From Deltaproteobacteria bacterium (GTDB lineage: Bacteria > Myxococcota_A > Polyangia > Polyangiales > JADJMO01), in assembly GCA_016182965.1 (NCBI GenBank), contig JACPFM010000032.1:1-64000 (forward strand): DNA of 64,000 nucleotides, written 5' to 3'. Shown here piece after piece: positions 45,530 to 54,600 of this stretch; positions within the stretch are counted from its first letter, which is position 1; each line of letters starts with the position of its first letter. Both the position numbers and the translations under genes were made by a program. A model generated the notes under the pieces. The model saw only the letters and a program-made list of their open reading frames with translations. It ran no database searches and had not been told where the DNA came from.

Positions 45530-46703
45530 TCATCCCCCGCGCACCCGGCGCCTCACCCCGAGGAGCGCGTTGCCGAGCAGCACCCCGGTGATCGCCATGC
45601 AGGCGCCGGTCGCGCGCGCGAGCAGATCGACGCGGCTCACGATCGCGATCAGGCCGACCACCGTGGTGACGACGTGGGCCCACAGCTGCATTCGCACGTG
45701 AGCGTCGGGGAGCAGGCGCTTCATCGGCGGCACGTCCGCCTGACCGGCCGCGAAGCGGTGGAACCACGCGAGGAACGGCACGATGCGCGTGAGCATGCCG
45801 TGCACCGTCGCGGCGCCCCAGCCCCACAGCGCGAGCGATCGCCGACCACCAGAACTGCAGCGTCGGATCCGATCGCCGGCGCTTGCGACGCGGGATCATG
45901 CGCGCGAGCGTGAACGGCTCGACGAGCAGCACGGCGATCGCGCCGGGGAGCGCGGCGACGACGATCCAGGTCACCGAGGCGGCGGCGAGCGCGGCGACCG
46001 TCACGGCGAGCGCCGACACGCCGACCGCGATCGCGATCGCGTAGGCACGCCGCCTGGGGAACGCCTCGGTCAGGTAGAACATCGGCACCACCTGCCACGA
46101 GACGGCGGAGATCAACCCGCCGACCCAGCCGACGAGCGCGAGGTCCACGTGCGCGACGAGCAGCGCCTGCCGCGACGAAGGCATGTCGCCGGCGTGCCCC
46201 CACGCGAGCCGCACCCCGAGCGCCGCGAGCACCGCGAGGCAGGTCACCGCGATGCGCATGCCGAGCAGCGTCTCGCCGCCGCTCGCGCGCGTGAGCGCGA
46301 CCGCCATCGGCACGAGGAACACGATCAGCGCGATCGACAGCGCGATCGCCCCGAGCTGGATGGCCCGCGCGTTCGCGCTCCACAGCCCGAAGATCAGCGC
46401 GCCGGCCCCGACGACGAGGCAGCCGGCGACCCCGTGCGAGAGGCGGATCGCCGGCACCGGCGACCCGGCCACGACCGGGACCATCTGATAGAGCGAGCCG
46501 AGCATCGCGGCCGCGAGCACGCCGAGCGTCATCACGTGGACCAGCGCGATGGTGCGCGGCAGCCACGACGAGGCGAGCAGCATGCCGCCCTCGGCGAGCA
46601 GGAGCGCGCCGGCGGTGACCATCGCGAGCGGGATGATCGCGTAGAAGGTGGCGGGGACCTCGAGCGGCGGCGCTTGATCGGTCGACAGACCGGCGGTGTT
46701 CAT
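45530..46703 (-). pseudogene. Heme-copper-oxidase/NnrS-like membrane protein, frameshifted near 45,836
   Basis: ATG 46703 (ATGA overlap with the regulator gene) starts a polytopic membrane protein with at least eight helices. His residues inside helices (IALVHVMTLGVLA, IRLSHGVAG, LAWGHAGD, LLVAHVDLALVGWVGGLISAV) and VPMFYLTEAFP recall NnrS and CcoN-like putative metal or heme sites. At about 45,836 the frame runs into nonsense, while another frame continues LALWGWGAATVHGMLTRIVP and a further 90 residues of good membrane protein to 45530. One surplus base explains this. The protein may be real and the base an assembly error. Confidence 0.7.
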
Positions 46704-47782
46704 GCATGGCCCTCGACGCGCAGGACCGCCGAGCCGTCGCACAGCTCGACGATCTCGTGCGAGTGCCCGGTGCGCGCGAGGTGCGGCAAGAGCCAGCGCG
46801 GGTGCCGCGGCAGGTGCGCGATGAAGACGTCAGCGGGCCCGAGGCCGCGCACCGCGGACATCACCCGCTCGAGCGGCTCGGGCGGCTCGAGATCGCGCAG
46901 ATCGAGCACCGGCGGCGCGCCGCCGAGGACGCACAGGAGGCTGTGGGTGCCGCCCTCGCCCGCGATCACCGACACCGAGTGACCGCGCGAGCCGAGCAGC
47001 GCCTCGAGCGGCCTGGGGCGGAACGGCGCGGTGACCACCAGGACCGATCCGGCCGTCAGCTCGCTCAGCCTGCCGAGGATCTCCGAGAGCGGATCGACGC
47101 CGCGCGCAAGGATCGGCCGCACGTCGAGCGCGAGCGCGGTGCCCTTGCGCAGCGTCGGCTCGGGCGCGGGCTTCGGGGGCGCGGCGGTGATTTCGCGCGC
47201 GAGGCCCGCGCGCCACAGCCGCGACACGGCGTCGATGCGCTCGGCGAGTGGCGCGCCTCCGCCGGCGAGCTCGCGCTGCAGCACCAGACCCTGGATCATC
47301 CCGACGAACAGCGTCGCCGCCGCCTGTGGATCGACGTCGGCGCGCGCGGCGCCGTCGCGCACGGCCGCGCTCACCAGCTCGGCGATGAGCGTGCGCTGCA
47401 TCGACACGAGGTGATGGACGGCGACGCGGAGATCGGGCGCCTCGAGCGCCATGTCGGCGAACAGGAGGCGCGGGAAGCCGGGGTGCTCGTCGACGTACTG
47501 CACGAGCTGGCGAGCGAGGGCGTCGCATAGATCGAGCGGGGCCTTGCCGGAGCCGAGCAGCGGCGCAAGCAGGCCCTCGAGATCGCCGCGCGTCGCTTCG
47601 ACCACCGCGAGCAAGAGCGCCTCCCGCGAGCGGAAGTGCCGGAAGAGCGCCGGCTGCGACACCCCGACCGCCGACGCGATCGCCCGCGTGGTCAGCCGCT
47701 CGAGCGGTGTCGTCGCGAGCAGCTCGCGGGCTGCCGCCACGATCTGCTCGCGGCGCGTATGCGACTCCGAAAACCACGACAT
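46700..47782 (-). CDS. TetR-family regulator fused to two DUF2249 domains
   Basis: 360 residues from ATG 47782, with AAGGAG nine bases upstream. Residues 5-60 are a TetR HTH (TTRAIASAVGVSQPALFRHF), 65-195 the ligand/dimerisation region, then two DUF2249 (TusA-like) domains: about 217-287 (LALDVRPILARGVDPLSEI) and 291-358 (PVLDLRDLEPPEPLERVM, the family signature). DUF2249 normally occurs in stand-alone or hemerythrin-linked proteins in nitric oxide and redox contexts. Divergent from a hemerythrin gene and overlapping an NnrS-like gene. Likely senses a redox or nitrosative signal and represses both sides through the palindrome at 47816. Confidence 0.88.
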   Translation of the reverse strand: MSWFSESHTRREQIVAAARELLATTPLERLTTRAIASAVGVSQPALFRHFRSREALLLAVVEATRGDLEGLLAPLLGSGKAPLDLCDALARQLVQYVDEHPGFPRLLFADMALEAPDLRVAVHHLVSMQRTLIAELVSAAVRDGAARADVDPQAAATLFVGMIQGLVLQRELAGGGAPLAERIDAVSRLWRAGLAREITAAPPKPAPEPTLRKGTALALDVRPILARGVDPLSEILGRLSELTAGSVLVVTAPFRPRPLEALLGSRGHSVSVIAGEGGTHSLLCVLGGAPPVLDLRDLEPPEPLERVMSAVRGLGPADVFIAHLPRHPRWLLPHLARTGHSHEIVELCDGSAVLRVEGHA

Positions 47783-47815
47783 TTCGCTGGGCTCCTTGCG
47801 GTCGGCGAGGCCCGA

Positions 47816-47833
47816 TGTTATCAGTTGATAACA
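47816..47833. promoter_or_regulatory. Probable operator of the TetR-DUF2249 regulator
   Basis: TGTTATCAGTTGATAACA is a perfect 8-bp inverted repeat around a GT centre in an otherwise G+C-rich region, 33 bases before the regulator ATG and 34 before the divergent hemerythrin start. Size, symmetry and place match a TetR-family operator. Binding is inferred. Confidence 0.8.
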
Positions 47834-47867
47834 AGAACCGCCAGCCAACCGGACAGGAGCCTATACC

Positions 47868-48302
47868 GTGAGCACCGCGAGCGACTTCCTCACCAACGAC
47901 CACCGGGAGTGCGACGCCCTCTGGGCCAAGGTCGAGGCCGCCGCCGACGGCGGCGATCTCGCGGCCACCCGCGCAGCCTTCGTCGCCTTCGACAAGTCGA
48001 TGCAGCGCCACTTCGAGTTCGAGGAGAAGACCCTCTTCCCCGCCATCGAGCAGGCGACCGGCATGTCCGGCTTCGGCCCCACCGCGGTCATGCGCAGCGA
48101 GCACGAACAGATGCGCCGCATCCTCGCCACGATGACCACCGCCCTCGAGAGCGGCGACACCGGCTCGCTCCTCGACCACGGCGACACGCTGCTGATGGTC
48201 ATCCAGCAGCACAACGTGAAGGAGGAACGCATCCTGTACCCGATCGCAGACGCGCGCGTCGGGGGGGAGTGGGCGGCGCTGCGGGCGGGTTGGGTGGAGT
48301 GA
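47868..48302 (+). CDS. Hemerythrin HHE-domain protein
   Basis: 144 residues from GTG 47868 with AGGAG upstream. Iron-ligand pattern of the hemerythrin four-helix bundle: His12 in NDHRE, His48 and Glu52 in RHFEFEE, His79 in SEHEQM, His115 and Glu119 in QQHNVKEERILYP. Binds a diiron centre that can take up O2 or NO; small bacterial members act in oxygen, NO or iron-sulfur repair stress. It is divergent from the TetR-DUF2249 regulator, sharing the palindromic operator. Confidence 0.93.
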   Translation: MSTASDFLTNDHRECDALWAKVEAAADGGDLAATRAAFVAFDKSMQRHFEFEEKTLFPAIEQATGMSGFGPTAVMRSEHEQMRRILATMTTALESGDTGSLLDHGDTLLMVIQQHNVKEERILYPIADARVGGEWAALRAGWVE

Positions 48303-48356
48303 GGATGTGACGAGAATCCCCCCGGACCGGTTGGCCGGGTTGGCCAGACGGTCAGG

Positions 48357-48683
48357 TCACGGCGCACCGCAACCTCGAACAAACATGCGCACGTCGTCCA
48401 TAGCCGTATCCGCGAAATCGGCAACCGTACGACGAGTGTCTACGTTCACCAACGTGCGATCGTTGAGAAGGCACCCCAAGGCTTCCAGCACTGAATTGTC
48501 AAGCCGACCGTACAATCGCGCCAAGTGTCCTATGCACGTCGCCGCAATCGCACGAACCGATGGGTCGGAGTGTTCGGAAGCCTCAATGCAGCTCTTCTCG
48601 AGCTCCTCAAACGGAAGACCTCCGTTGAGCACAAGGCCAACTAGCCGTTCGCGCTGGTTACCAGCTTCATCTCGGCTGCTCAT
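48357..48683 (-). CDS. Putative immunity protein for the RHS toxin tip
   Basis: 108 residues; ATG 48683 overlaps the TGA of the large RHS gene by ATGA, the classical arrangement of a polymorphic toxin and its immunity gene. No export signal. The sequence is helical and mildly acidic (FEELEKSCIEASEHSD, VRAIAATCIGHLARLYGRLD, VLEALGCLLND), resembling HEAT-repeat-type immunity proteins. G+C is about 55% in a sampled 60-base block, against 70-80% typical nearby. Immunity function is inferred from position and character; no family named. Confidence 0.65.
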   Translation of the reverse strand: MSSRDEAGNQRERLVGLVLNGGLPFEELEKSCIEASEHSDPSVRAIAATCIGHLARLYGRLDNSVLEALGCLLNDRTLVNVDTRRTVADFADTAMDDVRMFVRGCGAP

Positions 48684-51600
48684 TTCTTCCCCTCCGAGGG
48701 CTTCTCACTAGGCCCCCTCAGAATCTTCCCCTTCTTGTCGGCCATGCCGGCCTTTTGAAGCGCCGCCTGCATCGCAGGGTCAAGCTGGTCCCATGAACGA
48801 ACATGTCCATGGTATTCACCAAATTTGGGGTCAGTGGGACCAACGTTAGGATGCGTCGGATCAAAGACGACGTATTCGCCCGCGTCATAGTCGATACCGA
48901 CGCGACGGTCCGTCGTTTCCTTGAATCTAATTGACAGATCGAGAGCAGCCTGACCATTCTTTGGCGCCGGAGAGGCCACGCCCATTGGTGTTCCGTAGCT
49001 GGCGTTGCCATGCTTGGACGAGCCAACATACCTAAATGTTACATCTGCGCCAACAGCCCTGGGTACCGTTGCGGGTTTCAGCGCGGGGGCAACTGTAGCG
49101 GCAGGTGCAGCGGGTGGCGGTGCTGCAGCGGGCTTGCCCGCAGGTTTCGCTAGCGCTGTCGGCGCCTTGAGCGTCAGCTTGGCGGCCCCGAAGAGCGTGA
49201 AGGAAAAAATGACTGCGTTGCCGGCGGTAGCACCAGCAGCGTTCAAGGTGCCCTCGGTGTCACCGGCGGCGTACGCATTCTTCGTAGCCACCAAGCCGGT
49301 GACGACTCCGTGCCCACTCGCTGCAAGGCCATAGCCCATGCCAACGAGCGGCAATGCACTAAATAGCACGACCTTTCCGACATTCCCGGCACGGGTCTCT
49401 CCTTCTCCGGGCCGCATCAGCACGGCGCCGATCGGCGTCGACTTCGCTGCTCCAGAGAGGAAATCCTTCACCCACGGCCGCAGTGTGAGCTTGTCGTCTT
49501 CGTCAAGACCGTACCTGTCAACCGCCCCAAGAAGGCGTCCACGAACGTAGGAATACAGATTGGGGTCGGCGACCATCATGTGGGTCGCAAGTGGGTCGGC
49601 GCTTGCCCAGCGACCGAGCGAGGCGCTTAGGTATCGGAAGCCGAAGTACTGCAGCCCGACCTCGACGTCCTCCTCCTTCCCGGTGAACCGATGGTCCTCC
49701 CGGAACGCCTTCCACCTCCCCGGCCGGTAATCGCTCTCCGCCGCCCCGTACGCGTGATACGTGCTCTTCTCGACCAGTTCACTGCTCGCCAGATCGAGCA
49801 CCGTGCTCGACGACCCGAGGTGGTCGCCGAGCTCCAGGAACACGTGGAGCCGCGGCTTCCCCGCGGTCACGGCCAGCGCGGCGTTCGGCACTTCGCTGTC
49901 CTCGTACGCCACCCGTGCGAGCCGCACGCCGTGCGCGAAGAGGTAGGGGACCTCTGTGTACGCGCCACGCGCGTAGTCGGTCCCCGACCACGTGGTGCGC
50001 CGCAGCTCGAGCGACGCGAACACGTACGCCGTGTGCCGCGTGTCGCCCGTCGCTTGCTCCACCGCCGTCTTCAGCGTGCGCTGATCGGCGGCGTTGTATT
50101 GATACCGGAGCTCGACGGCCGGTGAGCCCGTGGGCTCGACGTCCGTCGCCGCTCCAGGTGACGCGAGATCCCAGCGGCGCGCGCGCTGCAGCCGGCCCAC
50201 CTCGTCCCAGTCGTAGATGAAGCGCTGCCCGCAGACGGCCCCGGTCGGAAGACACGGCCCCCCCCGCTGCACCGCGAGCGAGACCAGGTATCCCGCGTCG
50301 TCATATTTGGCTGTCAGAGATCCGGCGCGGGTTCCGGTCGAAGAGCTGGCGCCCTTCAGCTGGTACGGCCCCGCGTTGGCCGTGCCGTTGACGATAGCGC
50401 CAAGCGAGCGGTCGTAGAAGCCGTGCGCGTCGTCGTCGGTCTTCGTCGTGTTCCCGAGCCAGTCGTACGAGAACGACTGCCACAGCACGCGCTTGTCGAA
50501 CGCGACGTGCGGGCTCGGCTTGGCAAGCCGCGGATCGGTCGCGGTGCCGGCGTTCTCGGGCGCGAACGGGGAGACCCACGTGTCGTCGCCGGCCGCGTAC
50601 TGGTAGCCGACCTTGGTGACCCGGTAGAGATCGTCGTACTCGACCTTGCGGGTGACCGGCTTCGCCCCCGCCGGCCACTCGCTTGCCACGCGCCAGTCAC
50701 GGATCTCGACCGGGTTGTCGACGACGTCGTAGCTGTAGTCGAGGTTCTCGAGGACCAGCTGGAACGTCGATGGCACGCCGGAGCCGTACGTCGGCGATGG
50801 ACTGTAGGCGCCGGTCGACCAGATGCTCGGCGCCGTCAAGCGGTACGTCTGCACCGAACGCAGCCGTCGCTTGTCGTCGTAGTCCCACTCGGTCTTCGTT
50901 CCGGCCGCGTCGGCGTAGCCGATCGAGAGCGTGAGGCCGTCGGCGTCGTGTACGACGCTCGAGACGAGCGTGCCGTAGCTGCCCGCGACCTGCTTCACGC
51001 TGCCGCGCGCGCTGTACGTCGTCTTGACGATGCTCTTGTCATCGCCGCCGAGCAGCTCGGAGACCTTCGCGCCGGTCGACTCCTCGACCGGCCGATCCGC
51101 GCGGTCGAACTTCGCGTACTGCACGTACCAGCGGTCGGCGTACCGATCGTACAGCGAGTCGGCCGGGACGCCCGGCTTGGCCATCTGGCGCCCGACGCAG
51201 GTCACGCGACCGCGGCCGTCGTAGACGGTCACGGTCTTGGCGCCGCGATCGCTGACCGAGTACAGCCTGCCCTTGTAGAGATCCGTGTTGACGACGCACG
51301 CCGGCTCGGCGGTCTTCACCGCGTTGGCATCGCTGTCGGCGACGTCGTACCTGTTGAACACCTCGTATCCCGAGCTCAACAGCGGATCGGGCGCGGAGTA
51401 CGGCGGGTGGTGCGGCAGGCACGGCGAGTAGTCCTCCGACACGAGCCGGCCCGCGGTGTCGTAGGCGTAGTTCGTGCCGCAGCCGCGCGCGTCGCTCGTT
51501 CCCACCAGATCGCCGGCGTCGTTGTAGACGTACCGCCAGCCGATCATCCGGGGGCCCGACGTGGCCCCGGTGAATGCGGCGGGATCAGGGTTGAAGTTCT

Positions 51601-54600
51601 TGGTGGTGTTCGGCTCTGCGTTGAACACCATGCGACCGAGCGAGTCGTATTTCATCCACCGCACGAGCGGGTCGGTGCCCGCACGGACGCGGGTGATCTT
51701 CGAGACCTCGCCGGTCGGCAGGTACTCGGTGCGGATCTCCCGTTCCTCGACCGCGGCGCCCACGTGCGCGCGCTCCGTGACCGCCACGGTGCGGCCGTGG
51801 CCGTCCTTCCGCTCCGACGCGGGCGTGCCGTAGTGCGGTCCTGGGGTCAGATCGGCGGCGTCCCAGGCGTCGGCGGAGAGGGCGTGGTACGCAGTGAACA
51901 GCGTGGTCTGCCCGTCGAGGCCGTAGCTCTGGAGGTCACGCCCGAACGCGTCGTAGCGCTTGCGACCGTACCGGGTCGACGTGGGCGTCGACAGCGAGAA
52001 CGATTCCGGCGACCCGTTGTAGAACCGTGCGAGGAACGCCCGCCGCGGCGCGCCCTTGGCGTCGTAGTCGGTGAAGCCGTTGACGACCCAGCCGCCCTCG
52101 TCGCCCGCGCCGATGTCCGCCTCGTCGAGCGTGGCCACGGTGCGCCCGAGGCCGTCGACGAACGCCCACGCCTCGCGGTAGGTCGCCGTCGCCCCGTCGT
52201 CGTGGTCCTGCACCGAGGTGTGCAGACGCGACACCGGGCTCGCGAGCAAGTACTCGATCTTGATCGAGGGGTCGGCCGATGCGACCGAGGGATCTCCGGG
52301 GTCCCGCTTCGGATCCGGCTTGTAGAGGGCGACGACGCGCCCGAAGCCGTCGTAGTCGACCTTCGACTTCTCGTCTCGGACGTCTGTGACGACGGTGATG
52401 AGCTCGAGCCCGCGGTCGTAGTCCGCGGTCGCGACGAGCAGGACGTTCCCGCACGAGAACGATGCTCCCGCGAACGCGTACGACGTGGCCGGACCGACGT
52501 AGACGGTCTCCCTCGTGGCGAGGTCGGAATACGTCGCGTCGTATTCGACCGAACGGCACCGGCCGTTCGCGCCCGCGGCGAACGTGAGGTTGCCGAAGGT
52601 GTCGTATTGTGCCTCGTCGAGGGTGATCGTGCCGTTGAGCGACGCGTTCTCGGGCGCGTCGGCGATCGCGGGGCCCGCGTCTCCGGTGCCGCCGTCGCCT
52701 GCGCCGGCGTCGGCGCTGGCGTGGAAGCGATCGAGCGGGATCGAGCCCGACAGGACCGCCTTCGTCTTCGTCGGGTTGCCGAACGAGTCGTATTCGATGT
52801 CCTTGCGGTGACGTTGCTCGCCGGACGCGTTGCCGGTGACGTAGCTGGTGACGGTTCGGAACAGCCATCCGCTCGTGTCGCCGGTGGGGCGCGCAGGCGT
52901 CGTCGTCGTCGTGATCACCTCGTCGGCCGACGAGCAGCCCTCGGTGCAGCCCTTCGCGGTCGACGTGACCGCGTTGCCGAACGAGTCGACCGTCGTCGAA
53001 GCCTCCACGAGCACCCGGCCGTTGAAGCTGTGCAGAGGCAGGTCGCGCTTGTCCGTGCTCGTCGCGAGCACGCCGGCGACGTCGTAGACCGTGCGCGCGC
53101 TTTCGCTCTTCGTGAACGGCGCGTTGTCGTAGAGGAACGTGTTGCTCTCGCTCTCGTACGCGTGCATGACGCCGCGCCCGTCGCGCCCGGTGTACAGCTG
53201 CCGGAGCGTGTAGGTGTGGTGCTGCGTTTGCAGGTACACCCCCGCCGCGTCGTAGGTCTCGCTGACGACCGGCAGACCCTTCAGCCCCTCGCGGGGATGA
53301 TCCATCCACGCGCCTTCGGGCTGACACTCTGCGGCCGTCGTCGGTCGGCACTCCCCGAGCAGGAACGTCGACTTGGTGTACGCCGTCGGGCTGTTCTCGT
53401 CGCCGACGCGCGTGACCGTGGTGGTCTCGAACCCCCGGAATTCCCGCTGCAGCCCGTCGTAGACCGGATCCTTGTACGTGTACTGCGTGACGTACGCGCC
53501 CGAGGGACGCCCGGCGACCGAGAGGTTGTCGCGGATCGTCTCCTTGACGACCACGTGCTGCACGAGCGGCGCCTTCTTCTTCCAGGCCGATCCGGCCGCT
53601 TCGGCGGCGAGCATCAGCTGGGTCGAGGTCGCGTATTCGAGCTCGGTGGTCTTGCCGAGACCGTTCTCGACCTTCGTCAGCACCCACGGGCGCTTGCCGC
53701 CGAGCAGGTCGATGTAGCGGTAGTTGAGGCCGTCGCCCCACAGGACGTCGCGCGTGCCGGAGCCGTTCACGTCGACGAGGCGCGTGCGCGACAGGTACGA
53801 GGGCGACGCGGGCGTTCCGGTGATGACGTGCCGCGCGGTCCAGGCGACGCCGTCGACGTTGAGCCACACGTCGACGTCGGTGAAGCGGATCTGCACCAGA
53901 TCGTCGAGGCCATCGCCGTTGACGTCGTCGACGCGCAGCGCGCCCACCGACGGATCGGTGAACCACGGGCTCGCCGTCATCACGATCGACGTGCCGGCCG
54001 AGAACGTCCCCGCCTTGCACGCCGCGGGATCGCCGGTGCCCCACGTCCCGTCGCCGCGCCCGGGCCAGTACTCGATCTTGCCCTTCTGCAGCTTGACGAT
54101 GTCGGGCAGACCGTCGCCGTTCATGTCGGCGATCTTGATCTCGCTGTCGCTCCACCGGACCGGCGTCCCGGCCCACGGCACGCACCTGCTCACAGGATCG
54201 TTGGAAATGGTCGCCGTCGAGGCGGAGGCAAACTTCGCGCTCCCGAACTGCCCGAAACCGCCCGGGTAGCGACCAAGCGAAAAGAACGTCTGCAGCTCGG
54301 TGCCGGCCGAGTACACGGCGTCGACCAGGCCGTCGCCGTTGACGTCCATCAGCCGGATGTCGGCGGCGTCCTTGCCGAAATCGATCTTCGGCGACAACGC
54401 CGAGGCGGTCGTGACCTTCCGGCCGAACCACTCCCACTCGTAGCCGTCCTTCGCGGCTTCGCGGAGCCTCGGCGTGTACACGCCGTAGGTCTTCACCTTC
54501 GGCATGTGGAGCAGGTCGGCGAACCCATTGGAGTCGACGTCGCCCGCGACGACGTTGAGGTTCGACAGCTTGATCGTCGTCGAGTCAGCCCCGGCCAGGC

